Below, piece after piece: positions 47,590 to 56,294 of a DNA stretch of 64,000 nt. Source of the stretch: Erwinia psidii. Its GTDB lineage: Bacteria; Pseudomonadota; Gammaproteobacteria; Enterobacterales; Enterobacteriaceae. Each line of letters begins with the position of its first letter. Position 1 is the stretch's first letter. Below the pieces are notes generated by a model. The model made no database searches. It was not told the DNA's origin and saw only the letters and a program-made list of their open reading frames with translations. The translations under genes were made by a program, and so were the position numbers. Location of the stretch: assembly GCF_003846135.1 (NCBI RefSeq), contig NZ_RHHM01000006.1, positions 124,001 to 188,000 of the forward strand, read 5' to 3'.

Positions 47590-48288
47590 TTAAAAGAATG
47601 CCTTGATCTTCTCAGCAATCTGCTTGTTCAGCTGACAGACCCTGGCCTGAGTAAGATCCAGCACCATCGCAATCTCTTTCAGGCTCAAATCCTGTTTGTA
47701 GTAAAGACTGAGAATGACTTTTTCACGATCGTCCAGTGAATCGATAGCCCTTACCAGCGTGCGCTGTGTTTCAATTTCCTCCTCCAACCGCCGCCCGGCG
47801 AAAGCGCTGCCCTTCCCTTCTCCCGACAGTAGCAGGTCAAGACTCTCAAGGGTGCTGGCACTGTCGAGCATCAGATATTCCTGATAAGCTTTCATGCTCA
47901 TTTTCAGTTGCTGGCAGATTTCTGTCGGCGTCGGTTCACGTCCCAGACTTCGCGACATCATGCGAATCGCATCGTTGATCTTGTGTGCTTTTTGTCGCAT
48001 GCTGCGTGGTCGCCAGTCATGCTGGCGGAACTGGTCCAGCACGGCACCACGGATGCGCTGGGCCGCATAACCGGCGAACTGTTCGTCAGGCTTGCCATAG
48101 CGGCGGAGGGACTCCAGCAGGCCCATCAATGCGATCTGCTCAATATCTTCCCTGCCAATCATGCTGTTGGCCTGCGGGGCCAGTTGACGAACAATGCGTT
48201 TTACCAGAGGGAGCCACTGCTGCATGTATTGACTCTCTTGCGCCGGAGTGAGTGCCGGCAACTCACTAACCACTTCCTGCTGTAGCAT
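47590..48288 (-). CDS. lafS: Flag-2 lateral flagellar sigma factor (FliA/sigma-28 type)
   Basis: A 232-residue sigma-28 family factor. Region 2 is DIEQIALMGLLESLRRYG, with QRIRGAVLDQFRQHD next. Region 4 has DDREKVILSLYYKQDLSLKEI and LTQARVCQLNK. FliA directs the late flagellar genes, and the Flag-2 copy sits right after lafF, as here (start overlaps the lafF stop, TAATG). LafS controls late lateral-flagella genes in complete loci. Most of those targets are gone here, so its present role is uncertain. Confidence 0.85.
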   Translation of the reverse strand: MLQQEVVSELPALTPAQESQYMQQWLPLVKRIVRQLAPQANSMIGREDIEQIALMGLLESLRRYGKPDEQFAGYAAQRIRGAVLDQFRQHDWRPRSMRQKAHKINDAIRMMSRSLGREPTPTEICQQLKMSMKAYQEYLMLDSASTLESLDLLLSGEGKGSAFAGRRLEEEIETQRTLVRAIDSLDDREKVILSLYYKQDLSLKEIAMVLDLTQARVCQLNKQIAEKIKAFF

Positions 48289-48773
48289 TACTTAAAGACC
48301 ATTTTTGAAAGAGTGAGATCGGTGAAGGGCATCACCACGTTGAGGGCGTCAAAGCCTGACTGATACTTTTCCATCATCAATTGACGCAGCTCAGTGAGAC
48401 TCATGCTGCGTAACTCGTCGGATGTCAGAGAACTGAAAATATCGGCGGTAATACCTTTGATGACTGGCAGCATATTTTCTGTGCGCTGAGAACGCAGGTC
48501 ATCAGGTGTAGTGAATATCAGGTCCAGTAACACAGCCTGTTCACTGGCATGATCGTCGCGTAAGTTCATCGCCAGGTTTTTCACCTCCACAAACTGCAAC
48601 ATATGCCGTTTTGGCGTTGCTGACAGAAAAGCCAGTGGAGAGGCGTTATATCCCTGTTCGACAAGCCGGACATAATGTGTGCCAATCACTACCAGCCCGG
48701 CATTAACCACAGCGCCAACCAGTACCAGTAACAAAATGAGGAAAAAAACTTTTATTTTCATTAGGTAAGCCAT
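48288..48773 (-). CDS. lafF: Flag-2 FliL-like basal-body protein
   Basis: A 161-residue membrane protein with one N-terminal helix (KIKVFFLILLLVLVGAVVNAG) and a periplasmic FliL-like domain (YVRLVEQGYNASPLAF, then FVEVKNLAMNLRDD). It is the lateral-flagellar FliL counterpart, followed directly by lafS. The true start may be Met5. Without a flagellar motor it is probably an orphan. Confidence 0.8.
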   Translation of the reverse strand: MAYLMKIKVFFLILLLVLVGAVVNAGLVVIGTHYVRLVEQGYNASPLAFLSATPKRHMLQFVEVKNLAMNLRDDHASEQAVLLDLIFTTPDDLRSQRTENMLPVIKGITADIFSSLTSDELRSMSLTELRQLMMEKYQSGFDALNVVMPFTDLTLSKMVFK

Positions 48774-49545
48774 TGTAAGTATTATACCTTTGGTACACAG
48801 TGCTAAAGGTTGTTTCGCTCAAAAGCCCGGCCGGGCCACCGTTCGTTCACCTTTGATTACGTTGTGGCGGCTTCAGGCTATATCCTTTCAATAGCAATGG
48901 TCATGCCAGAATTTAAAACTATTAATATTCAAATGGTTGTATTTTTATAGCGGAAATATTGCTTCCGTCAGTACGGAAAGAAAGTGTCAGAGGAAGGAAA
49001 AACATCGTGCTCAAGCAGGATCGACACCATAATTTCAGTGGACAGGCAGTGAATGCGGACCGTCGCGGTGACGAAGTGCATCGCCGTAACCTCTGCCTGT
49101 AGGTTGAAATATTCACAATACTGCGGGCGAGAAGCGAGAAAAGCATTATTTATCGGGCCGAATGGCACTCACTTTTTATCAGTGCCATTGTTAAACAAAA
49201 ACACCCCAACATATACCAACACCGCAAGGCCAAATAAATAACAAAATTGAAATATAAAAACCAATAATACTCTTATTATAGCTGGCGTTATATTACTGAA
49301 TATATCGCCAAAATATATAAAATATAATCAGGACAATGTAATTAAAATCGCTACAATGATTGCAAAAAAAATAAATAACGCCATCGATTCCCAGCATCAC
49401 CGTCAAGTTAAAAAATGACAAGAGAAAGGATAAACAGTATGACACCAGTGATAAATTACCGACTGTATATGTCAAAAGATAACGCTTATCCGAAAAAAAT
49501 ATTGCTATCCTGTCGTTCCCGGACTGAAATGCGGTTGTTCGTGCC
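48774..49545. other. Intergenic region, AT-rich, with a possible flagellar gene scrap
   Basis: About 770 bases between divergent lafF and the ToxR-like gene. A minus-strand stretch 49168-48968 reads LQAEVTAMHFVTATVRIHCL, which might be the tail of a LafE (FliK-like) gene, but I cannot prove it. An inverted repeat AATGGCACT/AGTGCCATT lies at 49162-49190. The AT-rich part 49200-49540 should hold the promoter of the ToxR-like gene. Confidence 0.4.
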
Positions 49546-50541
49546 ATGAGCTCACGCTGTGTCATTCACCACTGGCTAATTGATATTGCCTCAGGCTCAT
49601 TAATTCATCAGCAAACCGGCGAACAACGTCGTCTGGGAGAATATCAATTTAAACTGCTGATGGTTCTCGTACAGCATGCCGGACAGATCCTGACCCGTGA
49701 CGAGCTGAACACGCTGGTGTGGGAACGCCGGGTCATCGGTAACAACAGCCTGCCAAATGCGATTCATGCGCTTCGCGTGGCGTTGGAAGATGATGGTAAG
49801 CAACAGCGCATTATTAAAACCATTCCCAAGAAGGGCTACATCATCGAAGCCGAATTTTGTACCGTTCAGCAACAGCAAAGCAGAGACGATGCAGCCACCC
49901 ACGTTCCTACCCATCACCGAGGCGCTCCCACACGGCCTGATGTCGGTGAAACATGGAATGAGGAGTCACGAAGAGAGCACCCGCCACTGACTCAGCCTCC
50001 TCAGGAAAAACATAAACGTTTCTGGCGTTGGATGTGCCTGGCCCAGACTATCCTGCTGGTACTGGTGGTGGGATTCCTGTCGCCTGGCGATTCAGGAAAG
50101 GCCCGCGATAGCCTGACAGAGCAGGAATTTCAGCTATACAGCCAGATACGGATTTTTGCGCTGACCCAGGTTAATGACGGGCAAACGATCAATGAAGATA
50201 TTACTGGCATCATGAGCAACACCTTTTTTGCGCTGAATGAGATGCTGGCCGTTAAAGGCATAACAATGCAGGTCTTCTACTCCACTACCAGCACCACGCT
50301 GAAATATACGCTGGTGATCGGCAATGCCTGCGATCATCGTCAGCTGGCAATGAATATTGCCCAGTTTCGCAGTAATACCGGGCAACTCAACACCCTGATC
50401 TACCGAGAAACAGAGCGAAAAATTAATGAAATGGCAAACTGCATCAATCGGCCTGATGGCACTGACGTTAATAATCACCGGATCGGCACTGCTGATGGAC
50501 CTGTTGGTTCCGGGGATGAAACAGTCCATGCTGCTCAGTGA
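49546..50541 (+). CDS. ToxR/CadC-like membrane transcription regulator
   Basis: A 331-residue regulator. Residues about 1-100 form an OmpR-type winged helix (HAGQILTRDELNTLVWERRV and IKTIPKKGYIIEAEF). A linker of about 60 residues follows, then one membrane helix at about 162-182 (WRWMCLAQTILLVLVVGF) and a periplasmic domain of about 150 residues with two Cys. Such proteins sense a periplasmic signal and bind DNA directly. The next gene begins inside its last 116 bases in another frame, a ToxR/ToxS-like layout. Located among Flag-2 remnants, so a flagellar or surface role is plausible. Confidence 0.85.
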   Translation: MSSRCVIHHWLIDIASGSLIHQQTGEQRRLGEYQFKLLMVLVQHAGQILTRDELNTLVWERRVIGNNSLPNAIHALRVALEDDGKQQRIIKTIPKKGYIIEAEFCTVQQQQSRDDAATHVPTHHRGAPTRPDVGETWNEESRREHPPLTQPPQEKHKRFWRWMCLAQTILLVLVVGFLSPGDSGKARDSLTEQEFQLYSQIRIFALTQVNDGQTINEDITGIMSNTFFALNEMLAVKGITMQVFYSTTSTTLKYTLVIGNACDHRQLAMNIAQFRSNTGQLNTLIYRETERKINEMANCINRPDGTDVNNHRIGTADGPVGSGDETVHAAQ

Positions 50542-50890
50542 AAATATCAATAACTTTAATCTTCAACTGGGTTATTACGATTTACTGTCTAAAAACAGTG
50601 AAATTTATAATCCTCACGTTGATATCAGGCAAAATACCGTGGTGATGAAACTGTCTGACCCGGATGATAACCGGATGCAAATCATTATTCATATGAAGCT
50701 GAAAAAAGTAACGCCTCAGGGCATATGGTACGGCTATAAATCTGTCTCAGTGCCGGAAAAAAGTAATGATCTGCTTATTGCCAACACGCTGGGCTACCTC
50801 CAGAACCAGCATATTCTGTTCAGCGGTATCAGTTATCCCGGCGGCAAAGTGACCGTGACTTCATTAGGACTGATCATCAGCCGCCCTTAG
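50426..50890 (+). CDS. Membrane-anchored periplasmic partner of the ToxR-like regulator
   Basis: A 154-residue protein with an N-terminal membrane helix (TASIGLMALTLIITGSALLM) and a periplasmic domain of about 115 residues (MLLSENINNFNLQLGYYDLL and IQNTVVMKL-like strands). No homologous family could be named, but a one-helix periplasmic partner encoded just after a ToxR-like gene resembles ToxS, which stabilises ToxR. Its first 116 bases overlap the end of the regulator gene in another frame. Confidence 0.7.
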   Translation: MKWQTASIGLMALTLIITGSALLMDLLVPGMKQSMLLSENINNFNLQLGYYDLLSKNSEIYNPHVDIRQNTVVMKLSDPDDNRMQIIIHMKLKKVTPQGIWYGYKSVSVPEKSNDLLIANTLGYLQNQHILFSGISYPGGKVTVTSLGLIISRP

Positions 50891-50997
50891 CGCAAGTGAC
50901 CCGGAAACGACGGCCCGGTGCAAAACTGAGGGATTTAATTTTGCCATTCGGCCTGCCGCTTTGTTGAAACACCGACAAAGCTATTCAGGGGAAAATG

Positions 50998-51261
50998 GTG
51001 AAAATAACGCAGATCGGTAAGGCTATGACCCGAAAATCCACAAAAAATGCCACCACTGAGCCACAACCTTACCACAGTATAAATGATGACCGCATTCTTC
51101 TGGTGATGCACAGGCTGCTGGTCCAACTGCCTGAGGTCAGTATGTCGCGGGTAAAGGCAATGCAGATCCATAGGGATACGTTGTCACCGCCTGGGGATAT
51201 CGCACTGGCGATGCTGGCCTGGCACCACTGTGGGGTCTGTGCCGGATCGTGCAGGAAATAG
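50998..51261 (+). CDS. lfgM: FlgM-like anti-sigma factor of the Flag-2 system
   Basis: An 87-residue protein starting VKITQIGKA, like lateral FlgM proteins. Its C-terminal half has the sigma-28-binding pattern LPEVSMSRVKAMQIHRD, then LSPPGDIALAMLAWH, comparable with the family motif VDMARVEAMRQAI..G.L..D...IA.AML. The start is taken as the GTG at 50998 because AGGGGAA lies just before it. The Cys-rich last residues (CGVCAGSC) are unusual and may come from a small change near the end. Its target would be LafS. Confidence 0.6.
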   Translation: MKITQIGKAMTRKSTKNATTEPQPYHSINDDRILLVMHRLLVQLPEVSMSRVKAMQIHRDTLSPPGDIALAMLAWHHCGVCAGSCRK

Positions 51262-51412
51262 CACAACTTATTTACGGCGGGGCACAGCATGATTGGCAAA
51301 CCCGCTGCGAGGTCGCCAGCAGACCCACCGTCTGCGACATTTGTTATTGAGTTTAACATTGTCGGAAAACATACCGCTTAGTACTGGGGTAAGGGATGGC
51401 CGCTTTTATGCT

Positions 51413-52117
51413 TCAGCCGTGAGGCACCGCAGCACTTCGCCTGTACATCCTTCGAGGGTGGCCAATCTTGCCATACCGCATTTCTACGCTTAAAAAACCC
51501 ACTTCCACACCGTGTTCCAGATAACGTCTTATGGTGGTCTTGCTCAGCCCTGTTGCCATCATCACCTCATCCACCGAAAAACAGTGACAGGTATTGTCGT
51601 TAAACAGCGCCTGAATCCGCGTCAGGGTATTTTCTTCTATCCCCCTTGCGCCACTCTCCTGGCGATAGTTTTTCGCCTGCAACTGATAAAGTGAATCGAC
51701 ATTTTGCTGATCGACAATTTTCCACGCCCGCTGCTGATCGTTGAACAGCAGAAACCGCGACAGCGACTGCTCAAGTCGTTTCCAGGAAACAGGTTTAAGA
51801 ATATAGTCAAATGCACCATGACGAATTGCGTGGCTACAGGTATCCATATCACTGGCGGCAGTAATAAAAATTACCGAGCAGTTAGCCGCCGCCAACAGCG
51901 GATCGCCAATAAGCGCAATGCCTTTGCCATCCGGCAGGTAGTTATCCAGCAGCATCAACCGCGGTTGTTTATCCGCCAGCAGCGCCTGTGCCCTGGCAAG
52001 CGACGATGCGGTACCTATCAGCCTGAGACGCGGATGCCTGCCGATCAATTCTGCATGCAGCTGTGCCAACTTATTCTCATCCTCAACAATCAGCACATCG
52101 ATCGTTTCATGTTGCAT
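51413..52117 (-). CDS. dpiA: Citrate-responsive response regulator (DpiA/CitB type)
   Basis: A 234-residue regulator of the CitB/DcuR subfamily. The receiver has VLIVEDENKLAQLHAEL, phospho-Asp in LMLLDNYLPDGKG, and Lys in YILKPVSWKRL. The C-terminal HTH reads SVDEVMMATGLSKTTIRRYLEHG. The open frame goes on to 52252, but the start at 52117 gives MQHETIDVLIVEDEN. It overlaps the sensor gene by 11 bases and works with it on the divergent citrate genes. Confidence 0.9.
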   Translation of the reverse strand: MQHETIDVLIVEDENKLAQLHAELIGRHPRLRLIGTASSLARAQALLADKQPRLMLLDNYLPDGKGIALIGDPLLAAANCSVIFITAASDMDTCSHAIRHGAFDYILKPVSWKRLEQSLSRFLLFNDQQRAWKIVDQQNVDSLYQLQAKNYRQESGARGIEENTLTRIQALFNDNTCHCFSVDEVMMATGLSKTTIRRYLEHGVEVGFLSVEMRYGKIGHPRRMYRRSAAVPHG

Positions 52118-53690
52118 AAAGAATATTTTCCATTTCCGGTGTGGAACACCTTGCCGTTTCCGCGAGAGGAATGAACAGGGTGAAAATGGCACCGCGTGGC
52201 GTGTTATCAGCCACTTCAATCGTGCCGCCCATCTGCATGACATAGCTTTCAATCAGGTAAAGCCCAATACCATGATCGCCCTGAGTTTTCGTGGTGACAC
52301 CACGTTCAAAGATACGCTCGCGGATCTCCGATGTTATGCCAACGCCCTGGTCAGCCACTTCAACGATCAACTCACGCTCACTCAGCTTAATCAGAACCTC
52401 AACCGGCGCATGGGGTAACGACGCACGCTGCGTCGCCTCAATCGCGTTATCCAGCAGATTACCAATAATCGAGATCAGCTCTCCTTCCGCAAGGGGAACA
52501 AAAGGGCGGTTCATCCCGCAGCCGGGATCAAAATTCAGCACGACGTCTTTTTCACTGGCGCGGGCGGCTTTCCCTAACAGCAGACCGCACAACATCGGTG
52601 AACAAAAGCGTGAAGAGATAAAATCCAGCAGTTCCTGAGCATGTTCAGAGTGTGCCTGAATATAATCCGTTGCTTCCTCATAACGGCCCATATGCAATAA
52701 CCCGGAAAGGGTGGCCATGCGGTTCAACTGTTCATGACGCATGATCCGCAGATTATCCACATAGCGTTTTACCTGACTGAGCTGGGCGTTAAGTGAATCG
52801 ATCTCATTGCGGTCACGGAAGGTAATCACCCAGCCCTGCAACGACGTTTCCAGCATGATCCTGACACGGCTGGCAATCACCGTGAGCTGATTGAAACGAC
52901 ACATTTCATCGTGTGTGTCTTTTTCCAGCATGGCGGAGAGCAGCAGAAAAGGAACCGGTGCGATAACCCGGTCGATCGGTTGCCCACGAAGTTGGATGTC
53001 AGGTTGCTCCAGCCCCAGTAGCTTGCGCGCGGCATGGTTGATCACCTCAATACGCAGGTCGGCATCGAGGGCAATCACGCCTTCATAAATTGATTCCATA
53101 ATTGCTTTCTGCTGACGGGCCAGCAAACCGATTTCTCGCGGCTCCAGTGAGAAAATCTGCTTCTTAATGCTGCGGGTGAAAAACCACGAGAAAACGAACA
53201 GCGCCATCAGCAGCAAAACCGCCGCAATCAGGATGTTAACCACTTTGCTGGCGGTAATTGTATCAAGATGGCGGGTAAGATACCCCACCGAGACAAGGCC
53301 GATGACCTCATTGTCATCGTTAAAAATGGGGGCTTTACTGCGAAGTGAGATGCCCAATCCGCCCTCACGGATAGTGGTAATGCTTTTCCCCTTCAGCACC
53401 TCCTCATTATCCCCCCCCACCAGGGTGGTACCAACCCGGTTTGCAAACGCTGAATGAAACAGATGTAAACCGGTGTTATCACCCACAACGATAAAGCTGG
53501 CATCGCTGTGAACAACGATTTTTCGCATAAAATCCCTGATTGCCTGAATATCCTTTTTAGCAACGTCCTTCCTCAGAACAGGAATAAGCGCAATTTCTTC
53601 AGCCTGAATTTTGGCCCTGACACTCATCTCCTGATAGAGCTGTCTGCTAACATCAGCATAATAATATCCGCCTAACAGGGCAAACAGCAC
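52107..53690 (-). CDS. dpiB: Citrate-responsive sensor kinase (DpiB/CitA type), start disrupted
   Basis: A sensor kinase of the CitA/DcuS family. A periplasmic PAS domain (SDASFIVVGDNTGLHLFH) lies between two membrane helices; then a cytoplasmic PAS, a phospho-His in RIMRHEQLNRMATLSG, and an ATPase domain with NLLDNAIEA, DQGVGI and GDHGIGLYL. The frame opens only at a GTG (53690). The natural start is the ATG at 53745 (MKLSFQIKLFF), which is one base out of frame because a run of eight T on the minus strand (53695-53702) appears to have one too many. With seven the protein would be 545 residues, the family size. Confidence 0.85.
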   Translation of the reverse strand: MLFALLGGYYYADVSRQLYQEMSVRAKIQAEEIALIPVLRKDVAKKDIQAIRDFMRKIVVHSDASFIVVGDNTGLHLFHSAFANRVGTTLVGGDNEEVLKGKSITTIREGGLGISLRSKAPIFNDDNEVIGLVSVGYLTRHLDTITASKVVNILIAAVLLLMALFVFSWFFTRSIKKQIFSLEPREIGLLARQQKAIMESIYEGVIALDADLRIEVINHAARKLLGLEQPDIQLRGQPIDRVIAPVPFLLLSAMLEKDTHDEMCRFNQLTVIASRVRIMLETSLQGWVITFRDRNEIDSLNAQLSQVKRYVDNLRIMRHEQLNRMATLSGLLHMGRYEEATDYIQAHSEHAQELLDFISSRFCSPMLCGLLLGKAARASEKDVVLNFDPGCGMNRPFVPLAEGELISIIGNLLDNAIEATQRASLPHAPVEVLIKLSERELIVEVADQGVGITSEIRERIFERGVTTKTQGDHGIGLYLIESYVMQMGGTIEVADNTPRGAIFTLFIPLAETARCSTPEMENILYAT

Positions 53691-53694
53691 CGAG

Positions 53695-53702
53695 AAAAAA
53701 AA
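53695..53702. repeat. Eight-base homopolymer at the frameshift in dpiB
   Basis: Eight A on the plus strand (T on the coding strand) between the natural start of dpiB (53745) and the intact frame. With seven, the reading from MKLSFQIKLFF runs directly into SVLFALLGGYYY. A slippage-prone tract near the start of a sensor gene can act as an on/off switch; a sequencing error is also possible. Confidence 0.75.
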
Positions 53703-53745
53703 TAACCAGAGAAAAAAACAGTTTTATCTGGAATGATAATTTCAT

Positions 53746-54082
53746 TTTTATCACGTAAAATATTTATCCATGTACAGGTAATATATCATCTTTTTACACC
53801 AGACCACCTGCCCCACCAGAAACTTGTGATCTTTTACGCAACATTACTGCGTTATATAAAATTAATTAATAAAAACATAAAATTAATGTTGTTTATTTGT
53901 TTAATATATAATAAAAACCATTAAAACCATGAGGAATAGTTCAGACGCGACTCACATAAAATAAAATAAATCATTAAACCCATAGCCACCATTAAAGCTT
54001 CTCATTTAATATGCGCACCCTTACGTTAAGTCATCACCTGGCACTTTACCCTACGAAAGAAAAATAACCCTGTGACTTAATT
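53746..54082. promoter_or_regulatory. AT-rich divergent control region of the citrate genes
   Basis: About 340 bases, very AT-rich (many TTAATTAATAAAAA stretches), between dpiB and the citS remnant. Such AT-rich DNA binds the CitB/DpiA class of regulator and H-NS. No exact operator could be defined. Confidence 0.5.
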
Positions 54083-54953
54083 ATGAGTACAACTGACAAT
54101 AATTTTACTGTTACTCTCGACCCGAACGATATTATACGCCCATCGTTCAAAGCGCGCTGGTGGCATATTATGGATACGTGGAAAGTAGGCATTATCCCTC
54201 TGCCGCTGTTTGTGTTGGCAGGTGTGCTGATTACCATTGACTGCCTGGGAGGACTACCGAGCGATATCGTGGTAATGATCGCCACGCTGGCTTTCTTTGG
54301 CTTTGCCTGCGGTGAGTTTGGCAAACGTCTGCCGCTGGTCGGTAAGCCTGGCGCGGCGGCAATCTGTGCCACGTTTATTCCCTCTGCGATGGTTTATTAC
54401 GGCCTGCTGCCCGATACGGTAGTAGCGTCCACCACCTCCTTCTACACATCCACAAACATTTTATATGGTTATATCTGCTGCATTATTGTCGGCAACATTA
54501 TGAGTATGAACCGCACCGTGCTGATTCAGGGCTTTTCAGGCATCTTCTTCCCTATGCTGTGCGGCGACATCGCCCGTGACTGGCAACACAGCTGGTTTTC
54601 GGCGGGGGAAAACCGGCGACAAACCGGCGCATTTGGCCTCTGGATGACCATCGCCGATGAAATTCCTGACCCGCACCGGCTTGCCATCAGAACATGGCTC
54701 AATGGCCACAAAGTGCAGGAGGATAACACCAGTCGCATAAGCCACAAGGTAGCGGAACTGATTGAGTACATCATCACCTTCACCCCCTGGCGATGTGATC
54801 ATTACCGGCTCACCGGGCGGTGTGGGTAAAAAGCGCAATCCTCCGCTGTTTATGCAGGAAGGCGATCGCATTGAGGTAGAGATTAAGCATATCGGTCATC
54901 TCAGCAATGTGATCAGGGAAGCACCGGCAACCACACTAACGGCCTCACACTGA
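54083..54953 (+). pseudogene. Chimeric remnant: N-terminal citrate carrier (CitS) joined to a C-terminal fumarylacetoacetate-hydrolase fragment
   Basis: Residues 1-160 match the 2-hydroxycarboxylate transporter family: WKVGIIPLPLFVLAGVL, LPSDIVVMIATLAFFGF, GEFGKRLPLVGK. After LCGD (about 54563) the sequence abruptly becomes a FAH-family enzyme: ARDWQHSWFSAGEN, WMTIADEIPDPH, IRTWLNGHKVQEDNTS. A frameshift near 54785 follows, then PGDVIITGSPGGVGK and FMQEGDRIEVEI to 54953. The normal citrate carrier (about 440 residues) and the normal FAH enzyme are both missing most of their parts. A deletion joined two adjacent genes. Confidence 0.85.
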
Positions 54954-54964
54954 GCAACAGCACT

Positions 54965-55984
54965 ATGTACACGCAAACTGGTATCGATTTTCGCCTGACG
55001 GATGTGGCGAAACACCCTGAAAGAGTAGAAAAAATCCGTACATTCCTGGCCGACAGTGATTTGGGGCTTGATCGGGATATCACCTTGTTTGTTGAGGCAT
55101 GGTGCGGCCCGAAGCTGGTCGGCTGTGCCGGGCTGGTAGCCAATGTGATCAAATGTGTAGCGGTGGATCCGGCACTACGCGGGGTGAACCTCAGCGCCCG
55201 TTTGCTGACAGAGGTGGAAAATGTGGCGATTGCTCGCGATCATTTCCACCTTTTTCTCTGCACACGCCCCTGTCACGAAGCACGCTTTGCGCACAATGGC
55301 TTCTGGCCCATCGCACGCGGTGGCGACGACGCCGTGTTGATGGAAAACACATCCCAGGGTATTGCACGCTATTGCCGTTCACTGCAGAGCCTGCGCAAGG
55401 CTGGCACACAGATCGCCGCCATTGTTATGAATGCCAACCCTTTCACTCTGGGCCACCTGTATCTGGCTGAACAGGCTGCGAAACAGTGTGACTGGCTGCA
55501 TCTCTTCGTGGTACGCGAGGACGCCTCGTATTTTCCATTTCACGCCCGTCTGGAAATGGTGCGAGCCGGTGTGGCACATCTGCCAAATATTATCGTGCAT
55601 GAAGGTTCACCTTACATTATTTCCCGCGCGACTTTTCCCGCCTACTTTCTCAAGGCCAGCGGCCAGGTGGACCAGGCATGGAGTGAAATCGATACGCTGA
55701 TATTCCGCGATTACATTGCCCCAGCGCTGGGTATTACGCATCGCTTTGTCGGCTCGGAACCCTTTTGCAACCTGACCAGACACTACAACCAGACGTTGCA
55801 CAGATTATGCGGTGACCTTCTCAGGGTCGTGGAGATCCCCCGCATCGAAACATCGGGCAGGGCGATTTCCGCTTCGGAAGTGCGCCGCTTGCTACGGGCA
55901 CAACAGTTTTGCCTTATACGGGAGTACGTCCCGCAGTCCACTTTTGCCTGGATCGAGGCACATTACCATGCACAAGTGGCATAA
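54965..55984 (+). CDS. citC: [Citrate (pro-3S)-lyase] ligase
   Basis: A 339-residue enzyme that acetylates the thiol of the citrate-lyase acyl carrier subunit with acetate and ATP, activating the lyase. The N-terminal acetyltransferase-like part (CVAVDPALRGVNLSARLL) is followed by a nucleotidyltransferase domain with NPFTLGHLYLAEQA (the GxH motif) and the ending SGRAISASEVRRLL. Length fits (about 350). It is the first intact gene of the citrate-lyase operon. Confidence 0.93.
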   Translation: MYTQTGIDFRLTDVAKHPERVEKIRTFLADSDLGLDRDITLFVEAWCGPKLVGCAGLVANVIKCVAVDPALRGVNLSARLLTEVENVAIARDHFHLFLCTRPCHEARFAHNGFWPIARGGDDAVLMENTSQGIARYCRSLQSLRKAGTQIAAIVMNANPFTLGHLYLAEQAAKQCDWLHLFVVREDASYFPFHARLEMVRAGVAHLPNIIVHEGSPYIISRATFPAYFLKASGQVDQAWSEIDTLIFRDYIAPALGITHRFVGSEPFCNLTRHYNQTLHRLCGDLLRVVEIPRIETSGRAISASEVRRLLRAQQFCLIREYVPQSTFAWIEAHYHAQVA

Positions 55985-56000
55985 CTGTCAGGAAATGAAT

Positions 56001-56294
56001 ATGAAAATTGTCAGAGAGGCGCTGGCCGGAACGCTTGAATCCAGTGACCTGATGGTAAAAATCGCCCCCGCTGAAGACGGGCTGGAGATTGTCATCCACA
56101 GTGACGTCATCAGGCAATTTGGCGAGCAGATCCGTCGGGTTGTGGAAGAGACATTACGCGCTATGGAGGTCCACCGTGGGTTAATTATCATTGACGATAA
56201 AGGTGCGCTGGACTGTGTGATTCGTGCCCGCCTGCAAAGCGCCCTGCTCCGCGCGAGCGATGAGCAAACCATCCACTGGGAGAAACTGCAATGA
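56001..56294 (+). CDS. citD: Citrate lyase gamma chain (acyl carrier protein)
   Basis: A 97-residue acyl carrier subunit. It holds the 2'-(5''-triphosphoribosyl)-3'-dephospho-CoA group on a Ser ([13 protein letters not shown]), the usual modification site. The start at 56001 has AGGAAA before it; the frame upstream, open from 55812, is part of citC in another frame. Its stop overlaps the citE start (ATGA). Confidence 0.93.
   Translation: MKIVREALAGTLESSDLMVKIAPAEDGLEIVIHSDVIRQFGEQIRRVVEETLRAMEVHRGLIIIDDKGALDCVIRARLQSALLRASDEQTIHWEKLQ

Noticed and set aside
49293-49565. Hydrophobic 90-residue minus-strand frame
   Set aside because: AT-rich DNA gives hydrophobic codons by chance; no ribosome site and it overlaps the start of the ToxR-like gene.
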